Notes under the pieces: model-generated
Told to the model about the DNA's origin: nothing
The model's input: only the letters and a program-made list of their open reading frames with translations
The model's database searches: none
Part shown: one piece after another, positions 24,101-36,500 of the stretch
Numbering within the stretch: the first letter of the stretch is position 1
Layout: each line of letters starts with the position of its first letter
Translations under genes and position numbers: made by a program
Assembly: GCF_036588685.1 (NCBI RefSeq)
Contig: NC_086386.1
Span: forward strand, 45,803,878 to 45,867,877
From: Mytilus trossulus
Taxonomy: Eukaryota > Mollusca > Bivalvia > Mytilida > Mytilidae
Direction of reading: 5' to 3'
Length of the DNA stretch: 64,000 bases

Positions 24101-27100
24101 TTTTGCTTTTATGGAAATGGCAATTACCCCAAACTCAATCCCAGCCTTCCCTTTGTGATATGGAACCTTGTGGAACAATTTCAGAAAGATCAATATACTT
24201 ATACAAGCTATTGTCTGGAAACTACAAAAATGCTAACTAGGGTCCCTTTTTGGCCCCTAATTCCTAAACTGTTGGGACCATAACCCCCAAAATCAATCCC
24301 AACCTTCCTTTTGTGGTTTCAAACCTTGTGTTTAAATTTCATAGATTTCTATTTACTAATACTAAAGTTATTGTCTGGAAACCAAATGTCTTCGGAAGAA
24401 GATGACGTGATATCAATATATGTGATTTCAAATTTTTTTGCGGTCGTATACAAACCATTGAAATGCGTAGTTACTTTGTTGGACAAGTTAAATAGAAACT
24501 GATATGTCTGTATATGGATGTAAATGTTATGAGCTGTAAATTTCAATGATTCCCTACTACTGTTGATTCCAGGTGGTTGATTCATTTATTTTCATGGGTA
24601 CCAATATTTGTGGATTGAGTGAAATTTGTATTTTCGTAGATATTTGATTTCGTGGTTTTTCCGAAATCTGCATATAATCAGGCCAATACAAAATGTATGC
24701 TTCATTGAACATTTAAAAATGTAGTCCACAAAATACATGAAAATTGGTATCCCACTAATAATGATTCCACACTAGTCACTTACGCTGTGATTGTGACATC
24801 CTTGAATCTAGGTCATACTGAGGTCTAGTATTTGTATCCAAGTTAGCGTTTGTATATATTTCTTCTCCATTTTGTGTCTTATTAGTTTCTGTACTGCTCC
24901 CAGCAGAACTGAAAAATATCATTATTGTATTCATGTACATGTATGTAATTGTATATATAATTTGTTAATTTTGTTTTGTATGTCTGAAATATGTTAACAA
25001 AAAATTGTTCAAACAATTTTCTAGCTCTGGCATGGTATGTACTTGTAATGTTTATATAAATTGGATGGTTTAATCATGTCATTATGCCTCTGGAAAATGA
25101 GGGCATTTCAGATGGGACAAACATTTTGCCTTTCAAAATACCACCATTTGGTGCAAAGGTTCATTCATTGTTACACTCTCTTTAAATGAGTTAAAATACC
25201 ACCATTTGGTGCAAAGGTTCATTCATTGTTACACTCTCTTTAAATGAGTTATCAGATTTAACCTCCCCATTCTCATCAGACGTGACTGCAAACTTGTACA
25301 TCCCATACAACCGGGTTTTACAACCAAACAGAAGCCCAACTTTGGCAAAGGTTCAATATATTTCTTGGGTAGAATAAGAAATTACATCTTTTTATAGGTT
25401 TGAAACAATGTGAAAGTTGTTTGGTTGTTTGATAAGCATAGCATGCCTTTTGTTGATAAATTGGTGTGGATTGACATGAAAAAACATGACATGTCTGCAT
25501 TAATATTGTTACATGATCATGATATTGATGCCTAATATTTCGAAGTATCACATCCTGTATTGAAGACAAGAAAATATTAGGCAAACGGGATAAAAAAAAA
25601 AATGTAAATTGCTGGTAAAGTGTTCTTTTAATGTAACAAATTCTAATCTTTTCTTAAACCTATTGTTTATAATATTTTAATTAACATATTTGTTTTATAA
25701 GGATATGAGTGATATTTATAGTTTCTACCACTGTCATGGCTGTTTTTCCCATTTTGTGTTAAATTCTATATTTAAAAAAAAAATGGACTTGTTAACAATT
25801 TGAACATTAAAATTAGGTGGAGAATATCTTTTCTAAAATTTGTGTGCTATTTTCACATTTCTTTATCAGTGTGAGATAATTATTTCTCCTGACTGGTAAA
25901 ATATCTGTTCTCTACAAATGATTTGTTAAAAATTTATTATAGACGACAAATTTTTTGGTTTCTTCTGAATTTTTCTTATTGTGACGTCCTGAAAAAAGAT
26001 GACCATGCATAATGCACAAATTTCTACATACCTTTAAAAAAAAAAAATCATAAAAATCATTAGAGACACTTTAACTTTTTAATAACAATATTTCTCAATT
26101 CTTAACTGTTAATTTTAATATGCGTTTTAAAATATTAATGTTTTACTGTCTCGAGTGGAACAATATTGCAACACCCTTAGTGCAGTGGTGACACCTGTAT
26201 ATAACCTCATATGCAGTGATAAAATCGGTCAACATACATAGGAACCTCCCGACGGGAGTACAAAACTCCCGTTTTCAGGGGTCTCCTCCCGTCCTCCCGT
26301 TCAGGAGAAAAAACTCCCGTGTATGAAATATTGACCGTCAATATCAGCTCATAATAAGTCTTACAAGTAAGACTATTCTACATAAACTTTTCTTCAATTC
26401 ACTCTCTGACACCTATACTAAGTATTTATTAAGCTACCCCCACGAAATGATTGCATAATATATAGAAATTTACATGCATAAATATGTCAGATGATTTTGT
26501 TTCAAGCATACAAAAGTGAACATTACATAAAGGTATCGTTTGCACCAAAAAATAATAAAAACGAGGAGTCTAGGACTATCAATTGCAATGATCCATGTAA
26601 ATGTGGTCAAAGTCATATGAACCCTACCAGACAGACATGTACACCTAATATTATAATCATTCCATACACCAACAATATTTACTCTATTTCTAATAGAAAC
26701 AGATCAAAACATAAAAACTAATAAACATTGACAATATTTGGTTTGATGTCAACTGATAACATTTTTGACTCATGAACACAATGTTTAACTCTTAACATGA
26801 GATGAACCAATCTTGATAAACTGCATAACCCAATTATCATTTGTTGCTGTGGTCTCCTCAAATCTATTTTATCCCTAACTTTACTAAATGATTCTGCCAG
26901 AAACAGTCTGGGATCCACAACTTTATCCAGCCAGAACAAAGATTGAGCAACATAAACTCCAACAAAAACGGTGAGGTGAACTTAAATGTAATCAAGAAAT
27001 GTTTTATTACCTTTCTTGGTCCAATAGTAGATGTACCATATTTTAGTAAAAAGATATTTTCATAATGCAAGTAATATAAATTTCGGTATTTAAGAAAAAA

Positions 27101-30100
27101 TGTAATTGTGGACTGTTTTCAGAGTTTTTAAAAGCATACAGACCACATGTTGTTCAAACTTGGAAAACATGGAGTCAAAAAGGCAAAAATTATTAGAGCT
27201 TTGATGCTTTAATTTTTTTTTCTAAAATTCCATTATTTTTTTCTAAAACATTATGTATGAATGCTTTACATGATTTTGTCGACATTCTCAAGTAAAGCAA
27301 TATGATATCATGAGTTTAATCCATCAATGCACATACAAATATAGAAGCTTGCATTCTTCATCTCTGATGACAATTTTTAATCTCAAGCATATCTGATGAA
27401 TACTAGGAAACAGTTGTGATGCCCACTGTCATTGGCATATACTTGTGGATTTAAACAAAATTGTGAAAAATATATAAAAATAAGAAGATGCTGTATAGTC
27501 GCCATTCAGACAACTCTAAACCAGAAACCAAATGACATAAAAGTCAGTAATAGTTCAATTCAATTTTAAATTTTGAAAAAAATATGATCTCAAAAGGATA
27601 AATATCAAAATTGATGACAATTTATATACAATCTAAACAAATCCAACTGAATCCTACTTTTTAAAAGTTAAAAATGGAAAAAAGTTGATCTGTATGACAT
27701 GTATGATCTCATGAACAATATGAAAGATGATAAATTATGAATGATGAATAGATGTGCTTACTTGATCTGAACTGTTGAATCACTGTAATGATAAAAGATA
27801 ATTCCAAAACATTATAATGAGGTAGGAGAAAGAAAATGCAAAATTTTCATAGATAGTAGAAAAATGATTGTTGAAATGTAGTGTTAAAATTAAAACATTT
27901 GGACCTTTTAATTACTTTTACTTTTAAACAAATTTCCAAAATTTAGAACTTTAATTACTTTTACTTTTTAAAAAAACTTTCCAATGGCTAATAAGAAGAT
28001 TTTTCATGAAATAGTTGATTAATTGATTAGCATTTGCTTTACACAAAATGATATAGGCAATTGGGAGTTTTTTAAGAACCAGATATTTTAAGTGAAGTGG
28101 TTATCCATATTTTTTTTTCATTGTAGAGACAACTTATAACTGGATAGACAATAAGCCATTACCTATTTGGTATTTCTTATCATATGTGAGGGTCTAGATA
28201 GAGGTTCTTCATTTCTCTATTCTTCAATTCTAATGCCATTATCATTACTCTTTATTTTTTACCCCATTATTTTGATTCTTTATTCTTTCTTCCCCATTAT
28301 TCTCTAATCTTTACACTTTGTACTTTTTTCTCTCTCTTTTTTGGCTATCACCTCTATTCTGTAAACCGAATCTAAACCCTCAAATATTTACATGGGCTAA
28401 AACACTAATACCGGTAAGCCTTCACCTATTTACTTTAACTTACCCATAAGTACTTGGGTCATAACTTAATAACTTTTCGCCTGTAACTGCTCTTGCCAAA
28501 TTACTGTTGGGTAAGCGTTCTACAATTCTTCTTTTACATACAGGTATAAAGGAAGCCTTTCCAATAACATAGCCTCCAAATAATGCACCTATAGTATATA
28601 GTACAAACACTTGTATATGGAAAATACTAAATGTCTTTTAACTAATTATACAAGATATAAATATTGTTAATAAACTACTCATGGAAGTTGCATACACTTT
28701 TGTTTTTGCTTTTAAATTAAGCAACTTTGAGGTTAAATTTGTTATTCAACATTCTACATTTTTGTTTGTTTGTTTTTTTCTTATAAAGACATACTCTTTG
28801 TATAGCAGAATCTGACATCATAAAGTAATAGACAAATTTTGAATTTGATGCATTTCCGTCAAAAATTTGGTTTTAGTGAACATCACTTGTGGGTTTAGGG
28901 GCATTGTCACTTCAGTTCCTATGTTGAGTGAATGGTTGGAAAACATTGGTGATTGATGCTATATTGCACGAATTATTCGTCAAATTGAATTATCATAATT
29001 GACAATCAGCAATCCTATCATTAAGGAATTGTGATTAAGTACATACGGACCAAACATAATTTTTTAGTTTATCCTGCACAATGACTTTCACTAAGATGCT
29101 TGATGAACCTTAATAGTGCAGGGATGAAAGGTGATCTATCTGTTAAATGATGTCCTAAATGTGCGCATACATGTAATTGACAACTTTTTTCTGGTGAAGG
29201 ACAAACTTGAAAGTGGTCTATTCATCTCACATTTCTCTGTTGTGTAAATTTCAAAGTTGTGAATAAGTGTGGGATTGTATTTTTAATATGAAGTCTGACA
29301 TTCTTTTTTATCTATCTATTATTCATTGTTAAGCATGTTATAATGTACTAATACTTACCAAAATCCTTCCATACAGACCATTTAACAAATCCTGAAAACC
29401 CCAAATTTAAAATTATAGTCAGAACATATATTAGCATAGTAATAGTAGTTAGGAAACTACAAAACATATAGTCCTTCATAATAGTTTAATGCATCACATT
29501 TTAAACAAAGTCAGTAAGATTTTTTATTGTAAAAATTGAGAAATTGTAAAAATTGAGAAAAGGAAATGAAAAAAGCTTGTTTTGAAAATTACAATATAAA
29601 ATTATCAATTGGTTATCAGTATTGAATAAAGAAGTGCAGTTGGCATGCATACATGTATAACAGTCAGGTGTTTACATAAACTTGTTATCTTGTTTTGGGG
29701 CATATGTGCTTATATGCCTCTCCCAGGACAGGAACAAGAAATCCTGTAGTAGCTTTGTATCCTTTTGATCTTTTGTTGGTATTTATATTCTGTTTATTGA
29801 TAACTGTTTTCTATGTTGATTATTAAACATTTAGCCTCAAACATCATGAACATGTCAAATGTAATATACCTATTTTTAACAGGACAAAAATGGAAAAACA
29901 AATACTCCCTTTTTTGTTGGGATTGTTTTACTACATGTTCAATAAAACCTTATATTGTTTAGTACATTTACTTAATTGCACTACATGTATCATACCTTTC
30001 TGCTGGGCCATACGTAGACCAATAAAACATCCAACACTTAAAGGAAGACCTGAAAATATACAGACATATCCATCAAAGCATTAGAAAAGTTTGGTGTACA

Positions 30101-31671
30101 AAATGGGTCCACTACTTATTCAATGTTAACATTCTAAAAAAAAAATTACATATTACATGTACCTTGTCAAAATCTTGATTCATGTTACCCTTTTATACTT
30201 TATCATGTTTACATCAATATTAAAAATCTGTCATGCATGTGTACTATAAATCTAGATCTCTTGTGTTTGAAATGTATAAAGTAAATAAATATCAGTGGTG
30301 GATCCAGAGGGGCGGTTCCCGGGGTTGGAACCCCCCTTTTCTTGTAAGATCAATGCATTTGAATGGGGACATATAGTTGGAACCCCCCCCCCCCCCCCTT
30401 TATCCTGGGTTTGGATCCCCCCTTTTCAAAATGGCTGGATCCACCACTGAATATTTGAAATGATATTCTCACTTCTCTGCCAAAAAGAATCCTTTCTACA
30501 TCCATACAAAAGCTGTTTTTCCTCTTCTGATAACGTCTGAAAAACAAAAAAATGATAGTTTATTCTTTAAGAAATTGTGCTTGATGTGCCTAGATTGAGG
30601 CAAAGTGTATAACCCAGATCGGTGAGAGATGACAAATGAATTAAAAATTGTTTTGAAATCAAAGAGTATTTTTTCCCCCACTGCAGAAGATTGTTAATAA
30701 AGTAAACAAAATTTTGAATTATATTTGACACTGTTACTCAGTACGTTACATTATCATGATTATCAATCAGTAAAATAAATACTGGCACAGATAAAAAAAA
30801 TAGTCATAATGTTTACAACTTATGGCTATTTAGAAATCTGGCACACTTGAACATTTAACGTTATACAACAATCACTTTTCCATTTTGGCGTCAGATATTT
30901 CCCTTTACGACGTCAAAATTTTACAGGAACTTTAGTGATGTCAAGTAATGGTGTTAGCAATAAGGTGTATTCATTCAAAGTAAGAGTTTCTTATACATTA
31001 TACACCTTATCACTATTTGTTCGCCTTTACTGGACATCAGACGGTTTGTCGTAAAATTAAGAAGTCATAATACTAAATATCTGATGCCACAATGAGAAAG
31101 TTGTATGATGTCAAAAGTTCAAGCGGGACAGATTCTCGAGTCAGCTGGGAATAGCAATAAGGTGTATTGCACCCAAGGATCTCAGGTAGTTGGTGATCAC
31201 AATACTGGTATATTAGTATTGTGCACCCCTCTCTAAAAAATTATCCCAATAACACTTTACAGTTAATTCCATCTGGTGTCACTTGTAAACGCTTTCAAAA
31301 TTAATATTATACACAAAATGATAACTGAAAATTTATGCACAGGAGTTTGAAATCCTAGAAATAAGAGGGTAAAAATATACCAAAGTCGACTATCACAGTA
31401 GAGCGAAGAGAGAAGCCAGCTCTACTGTGATAGTCGACTTTGGTATATTTTTACCCCCTTATTGATAGGATTTCAAACTCCTGTGATTTATCATTGTTTA
31501 TGTAACTTTGTTGTGAACACAAACCCTTGGATCATCCAGTCTCATCCGCTGTTGCTGATCATATTGTTGATTGTGCATAGGTGGTGGTTTTCTATGATCG
31601 TAAGGTTCGTTATATTGTTTGTAAGGTGGTGGTGCTTTATAGTCTTCTTTGCTATCCATATTATACGACAT
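18192..31671 (-). CDS. OCIAD1: OCIA domain-containing protein 1
   Basis: Nine exons on the minus strand keep phase throughout: 31671-31525, 30536-30473, 30049-29996, 29391-29359, 28588-28444, 27782-27762, 24908-24784, 21184-20918, 18232-18192. They give 298 residues and TAA. The start is the first ATG of the frame, beginning MSYNMDSKED. A Pro/Gln/Tyr-rich N-terminus (1-49) precedes the OCIA domain (about 50-125): LSEEEKQLL, CRKDSFWQRS, two hydrophobic stretches (about 71-89 and 99-116), and GKASFIPVCKRRI. A polar middle leads to VTYDDLRQ and the terminal QYGDVWDKA, both matching the conserved OCIAD C-terminal blocks. Human OCIAD1 is about 245 aa; the extra length is in the low-complexity parts. 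OCIAD1 is a membrane protein of endosomes and mitochondria, linked to STAT3/JAK signalling and respiratory complex III assembly. It lies head-to-head with CEP44. Confidence 0.93.
18385..19790. other. OCIAD1 last-intron sequence without further genes
   Basis: This is AT-rich intron between the last two OCIAD1 exons. At about 18934-18990 it holds a fragment with GGGGGGATCC blocks that resembles the ends of the small element at 30293-30449. I see no exon of another gene. Confidence 0.5.
19793..20765 (+). repeat. Tandem repeat, about 150 bp unit, seven copies
   Basis: The marker GAAAATGAGGTCAAGGTCA (with variants) begins near 19794, 19941, 20076, 20228, 20378, 20525 and 20681, giving spacings of about 135-157 bp. 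Each unit also holds GACAGACATGTACACCTTA and CACCAAATATAGTTGACCTA variants. A lone diverged copy lies at about 26590-26715. The array is inside the last OCIAD1 intron. Confidence 0.85.
22778..24047 (+). repeat. 35-bp tandem array with palindromic TATTGCGCAATA cores
   Basis: The basic unit is CAATTGAAGATTTCTTGC plus TATTGCGCAATACTGTG, 35 bp, repeated over about 1.27 kb. A higher-order duplication is visible: ATTGGGCAGT at 23031 and 23542, an offset of 511 bp, with the same variant order around it. Open frames across the array are by-products. It lies in the OCIAD1 intron between 21184 and 24784. Confidence 0.9.
25135..25250 (+). repeat. 58-bp direct duplication
   Basis: Two essentially identical copies begin AAAATACCACCATTTGGTGC, offset by 58 bp (CCACCATTTG at 25141 and 25199). 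It lies in an OCIAD1 intron. Confidence 0.85.
26236..26335 (+). repeat. GC-rich dispersed repeat (CTCCCGTCCTCCCGTT), copy 1
   Basis: The stretch ACATACATAGGAACCTCCC through GGGGTCTCCTCCCGTCCTCC to ACTCCCGTGTATGAAATATT recurs almost unchanged at 34998-35105. Its GC content stands out from the AT-rich surroundings. No coding sign. Confidence 0.75.
26590..26715 (+). repeat. Solitary copy of the ~150-bp tandem unit
   Basis: AATGTGGTCAAAGTCATATG, then CAGACAGACATGTACACCTA and CCATACACCAACAATATT, match the unit of the array at 19793-20765 but are diverged. It is in an OCIAD1 intron. Confidence 0.65.
27762..27782 (-). CDS. OCIAD1: OCIAD1 microexon (21 nt)
   Basis: On the minus strand ATTACAG precedes and GTAAGC follows a 21-nt block that supplies 1 + 18 + 2 bases. 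It joins ...TATGG to T-GATTCAACAG... and then to the exon at 24908 without a phase change, encoding about GDSTVQIN across the junctions. Skipping it would also keep phase (21 is a multiple of 3), so it may be alternatively used. Confidence 0.65.
28829..29220. mobile_element. TA-type foldback MITE, copy 1
   Basis: The ends TAGACAAATTTTGAATTTGATG and, inverted, TAGACCACTTTCAAGTTTG are diverged forms of those at 38162-38510 and 41077-41473. The inside shares GTTTTAGTGAACATCACTTG and TTTAGTTTATCCTGCACAAT with the other copies. It lies in an OCIAD1 intron. Confidence 0.75.
30293..30449. mobile_element. 157-bp palindromic MITE ending CAGTGGTGGATCCAG
   Basis: CAGTGGTGGATCCAG at the left is the exact inverse of the right end CTGGATCCACCACTG. 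AATAT stands directly outside both ends and may be a 5-bp target duplication. The interior has long C runs and two inverted GGATCCCCCC-type blocks. It ends 24 bp from OCIAD1 exon 2. Confidence 0.8.
31338..31495. repeat. Long near-perfect hairpin beside the OCIAD1 exon 1 donor
   Basis: Arms of about 65-70 bp run from CACAGGAGTTTGAAATCCTA to its inverse at the right end. The inner 38 bp arm, ending AGTCGACTATCACAGTAGAGC, is inverted without mismatch around a short spacer. It lies in OCIAD1 intron 1, about 30 bp from the exon 1 donor at 31525/31524. Confidence 0.9.
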
Positions 31672-32836
31672 TTCGTAAGTCAGCTGGAGCAAGGACAAAA
31701 AAATATTGGCGATTATCTCCCTTTCATCGGGAATTAGAATAAATCGATTGCAGATCAGTCAGAGTTTCCGTAAATTTTAAATCATCATTTCTGACATTCA
31801 AATGACCAAAAAAAAATGTAAGATTGACGCAAATATTAAAATTAATAAAATCAATTATATTTTTTTACTCCTCCTTATTCTTTTTTGCCAACAAAATAAA
31901 TATTTGTAAATGTAGATCTGAAAAATAAGATCTACACTTTATCTTGCAAATTCCCGGTAAACAGATAAACACTTGTTTAGAAATCTTCGTTTGAGACACC
32001 TTTTTCCAGTTTATAATGCTTGTATGTTTAAATATTCTAAAAATGTATACTATGAAATACCTCTTCATATTTCCCTGGTTGTTTTTTTAGTTCTATCAAC
32101 ATGATCAAAACTGTTTAAAATAATTAGACCGCTTTTTCAAACTGTCAAAATGCTTTTGAGACGTTTCGGCCACACAACGAGTCCAAATAATTATGACGTC
32201 TGGCAAGGCTATTTTAATTTTTTTTCTGTGACGCCTTCCTACGGCACCAGATATTACAACAATTTGACTATCACACAAGCAGTTCGGCCACAGGCCATTT
32301 ACGCCACAAGTTGTTTTGGCCACAATTAAAGTACATTGAGGAAAATACATGGAGGAAGATACACATAGGGCGTAATATGCACCAATGAGAAGAGTTGTGC
32401 CATAAGGCCATAAGATTGAGGATTGAGGACAATACCAGCATTGACCAGTTCGGCCACAGGTCGTTTGGGCTGCATGCACAGTAGCAGTTCGGCCACAATT
32501 GTTTCTGTAATAGTTGATTCGTCCTAACTAAATCGTATTTGCAGATCTGTAAAATTAAAATTGTTAATTTTAATGAGAAAAAATGTTCATGATATTACCT
32601 AGCAAAATGTCATAATGATCGAGTTAATGAAACAGTAAACATGGTAATTTCCTAGACTTTGTTAATGTCTTAATTGTGCTTGACATCTTCATTTTTCACA
32701 GCAGATGGATGTACAAATTATGAATTTTTGCTATTAAAAAGTAATATCTGAATATTCTTTCTCATAACAATTTAATTTAAATGATTAATACATATGTTTA
32801 CATACATTTGTTCGGTTTATAACTATTTCGAAATGA

Positions 32837-32880
32837 GCGTCACTGATGAGTCTTATGTAGACGAAACGCGCGTCTGTCAT
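32837..32880 (+). ncRNA. Hammerhead ribozyme, intact core
   Basis: Order: GCGTCA, CTGATGA, stem II GTCT-TATGT-AGAC, GAAA, CGCGCG, then the GTC cleavage triplet ending at 32874. All core bases match the consensus. Stem I is weakened because the 3' half reads TGTCAT instead of the TGGCGT of the copy at 63371. Stem III is a bare CGCGCG palindrome, which suggests folding as a dimer. Confidence 0.8.
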
Positions 32881-33186
32881 ACTAAATTATAATCCTGGTA
32901 CCTTTGATAACTATTTACACCACTGGGTCGATGCCTCTGCCATTGTCTGCTGGTGGACGTTTCGTCCCCAAGGGTACATTGAATCACCAGCCCAGTAGTC
33001 AGCACTTCGGTGTTGACATGAATATCATAAATATTATAAATTTCCTGTTTACAAAACTTTGAATTTTTCGAAAAACTAAGGATTTTCTTATCCCAGGCAT
33101 AGATTATCTTAGCCATATTTGGCACAACTTTTTGGAATTTTGGAATCTCAATGCTCTTTAACTTTGTATTTGTTATTTCGATACGA

Positions 33187-33230
33187 GTGTCACTGATGCG
33201 TCTTATGTAGACAAAACATGCGCCTGGCTT
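33187..33230 (+). other. Hammerhead motif with broken core
   Basis: This is the second motif of the retrozyme. The core reads CTGATGC (A to C), AAAA instead of GAAA, and GCC instead of the GTC cleavage triplet, with stem II intact. It should not cleave. Being the partner of a copy with an intact core, it shows that this genomic insertion is no longer a source of circles. Confidence 0.75.
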
Positions 33231-33566
33231 ACTAAATTATAATCCTGGTACCTTTGATAACTATTTAAAACACAGGAAAATAAAGAATTTGTCCATAACA
33301 AACATAAGTAATGAGTGAGAGAAACATGGACACCAATAAATGCATTTAATAGAACTTTAGTAGTTGCATATTTGATTTATTGATTCAATTTTACTTCTTG
33401 CATAGCAGATATTTAAATGTTGAACACCACGAATCGCGATTGTATTAAATGATTATAAACTTAGCTTAGATGGAAAAAATTGTATCTGGTATAATGTTTT
33501 TCATTTATCCTGTTTATTTTAGGCTCATGGGTAACTTACTGAGACGAATGTTATAGTTATTAAGAG

Positions 33567-36500
33567 ATGGCAACTGGTGATATTGCTAACAATTTGAGAA
33601 AACTTCAAAAGGAATTGAAATTAATCAAGTTTTCTGACAATGTGGATCTTACAGGGTAACTTAATTTACTGTCTTACACATACTTTATATCTGAACAATA
33701 AAATCTGGGATTCAAGACATTATATGATGTTTTTACAGCTACTGTGAAAGTACTTTAATTCGTGGGTATCAAATTTCGTGGTTTGAGCAATATTCACATG
33801 TTCGTGGGTTTTTAAATTCGTGGATTTTAGTTTTCTAAAAAAAAAATTGAAAAATTTTAGCCTTTAGAAAAAAAGGTTACAAATAATCAAATAATCAGGA
33901 TTTTGGAAATTGCAATGTAAACATTGACCTGTGTAAATCGTAGCGACAACACTAATTAATCCATGATAAAGTGATCAACAGATTAAAGACCATCAAAGGT
34001 GTTAATTATACCATAAACATGTCACCTAAAGAAAACAGTAACAACCGATGGATCTTTCCATGTCTTGATTCAATTGACAATGGTTGTTTTATTTTTGTGG
34101 ACACTTAAATTCGTGGATAAAGTCATCCACGAAAATTGGTACCCAACGAATAAAAGTACTTTCAGAGTACTTGGGTAAGTTAGAATCTGAAGTGCATATC
34201 TTTGCATAGGTCTAAGTTATTGATATGTGCTTTGTTTAAGCTTAAGGTATTCAGTTACCTTGTGAACATTATCCTTCAAGGGGCATTTTAAATACTAAAA
34301 ATACTATCATGTCTGCCTAAAAGGGTATAAACACTGGTGTAGACTTTTCACCACAAAGCCCTCCTTGTTGAACATGTTGAACTCACACTTTCTAAATTAA
34401 AAGCTCTTTTTACAATTCGTACATGCAGTCAGGGGTACTACTTGTACAAGTGTATTTTATTTACTTGAAGAAGTAAAAAAAAATATACACATATAAGTAA
34501 ATTTTTAGGATACTTATACAAGTGATTTTTAGTGGAAGAAGACGTCAAGTCTTCTGAAGACTTAAGGGGCCGACCCTTGGCATTGAGTCTCCGTATGCCG
34601 CATTCATTTCGTGTATTACAATTTCAAAACAACTTAGATTCCTTACACCGATTTTTACACATGATTAGGCATCTGAATCATTTAATTTGTAAATCATGAT
34701 TGTAAAACAATCACTATCGTAAATATGACCCTTTTATTTATGTAAATTATTAGATTTCATCTCATCCACATGAACGTTATTTGTTTACTCGTAACAGGAT
34801 GTTTTAACTTTAGATATTTGTATTACGCATGCATAAATTTGGTATTGGGACAACTCGCCCTGTTTACAAGTTCGCCCTTGAAGTTACGAATTTGCAATCC
34901 TGCAGACAAGAAGATTTTGTTTTTATATAAATAAAAAGGATATATAAAGTGTTGTCTTTATTCATGGTTTTCCTTTGTCATGTGAATTAGATGCCCTTCG
35001 TAACATACATGTGAACCTCCCGGCGGGAGAACAAAACTCCAGTTTTCAGGGGTCTCCTCCCGTCCTCCCGTTTAGGAGAAAAAACTCCCGTGTATGAAAT
35101 ATTTCATGAATGAAAATTTTCAGACGCCATATTTGATCATTTCTTACTACTGTACGGGTGTAATTGGGAATATTGAAATACTTTTTTGTTACTTCCCTTT
35201 GTTTTAGCCTGTTTTCAGTTATTTTGCTTTTAAAAATGTAAATTGTAAAAAGACTATAAATGATTAATATTTTAATCAAATAATCATAAAATGATGTTGA
35301 TTTAATGAATTTAAATGATTTTGGACAAATAAGAAAAATAAAATTTATAAATTATTTTAGCAATCTAGACCTCCTTTTAAGGATTACATTGAAGTTTATA
35401 TGATAAATTTGTTTCTTACAGATTAGATAGTGACATACAATATGTACAACTAGACTAATAAAAGGTCTAGTAGTCAGATTAAATCCTAGTAAAATCTTGA
35501 AATATAAATGTGTAAATTATAGTATATATTAGATTTTATTGTGTAAGCTAAGAAATAGCAAGACATTTTACACTGTTTTTAAGTCTTTTTAAGCTTTCTA
35601 AAAATAAGACCTTCATAATGCTTAAAATCCATGCAGTACTAGTGTTAGTGTATGTTATTTTTTTAATTAATTTACGATGTTGCAAATATACATGTGGAGC
35701 TTATTTCTTTCTTATTTGTCTAAACATTTACAAAGAGACATGAAACAATTTCTAAATCATTTGGTTACATTTACGACAAAATTTATGTCGATAAAAAACA
35801 TGATGTTTTGACCATTCAGTACTTAATAGATGCATAGTTCTTGGGGAAAGGTTTCATCAAATAATATGAATATAAATGACTTTTTTTGTGCTCATTTTTT
35901 ACAGTGGGTTGTGATGATCTTCCAGTTAGGTTACCCTCATTTGGAGTGTTGTTCCCAACCTGTTAAAGGTCCATCTTTGTGCATTATTCAAAATTGGAAA
36001 TTTCAACAAGCATCTAATATTCTTAATCTGGAAAATAAACCCTGGTGTATATTTTTTCTACCGATTTAATATATAAGTAGAATCATGCAAACAGACTTAA
36101 GGAAAAGGCATGTAAGTTCATCATACAAATATGACACTTTTTCTAGACAATCCAGATGTTGCAAAATACGTCGCTAAAAATTGTAACCTTTAAAATTGTT
36201 GTTGTGCAGTAAAAACCCATATGTGAACTTTCAAAAGTTGGCGGGTATGTAACAAGTCTTTAAAAACTATTTTTATGCTCCATTTATGGGCAATATGTTT
36301 TCTAGTCTGTCCATCCGTCCTGCTTCTGGTTATAAAGTTTATGGTCGAGGTAGTTTTTGATGAAGTTGAAATCCAATCAACTTGAAACTTAGTACACATT
36401 TGTTCCTCTTGATATGATCTTCTTAATTTGACTGCCAAATTAAAGATTTTACCTAATTTTCATAGTCAACTGAACATAGAAAATGATTGTACCGATGGGA

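Larger units (their letters stand above)
32837..33270 (+). mobile_element. Retrozyme-like repeat flanked by two hammerhead motifs
   Basis: Two hammerhead motifs in the same orientation, 350 bp apart (CTGATG at 32843 and 33193), bracket a mussel repeat with GTGGACGTTTCGTCCCCAAG and CAGCACTTCGGTGTTGACAT. After both motifs follows the same text ACTAAATTATAATCCTGGTA. Tandem hammerheads about 350 bp apart around a non-coding unit are the layout described for metazoan retrozymes, small circular-RNA retroelements known from mussels. Confidence 0.8.
31672..33566. promoter_or_regulatory. Divergent intergenic region between OCIAD1 and CEP44
   Basis: The two start codons face away from each other across 1.9 kb. 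Both 5' UTRs and promoters must lie here or nearby. A pyrimidine tract with AG at about 33521-33522 could be the acceptor that joins an upstream non-coding CEP44 exon to the ATG exon. The segment also contains the retrozyme at 32837-33270 and, at about 32270-32490, several TTCGGCCACA motifs. No core promoter element could be assigned with confidence. Confidence 0.5.

Noticed and set aside
22509..24240. Several frames of 60-132 codons
   Set aside because: All are produced by the 35-bp tandem array and show only its repeat period.
31498..31698. Longer N-terminus of OCIAD1 starting upstream of 31671
   Set aside because: The extension starts at a TTG, not ATG; the first ATG in frame is at 31671.
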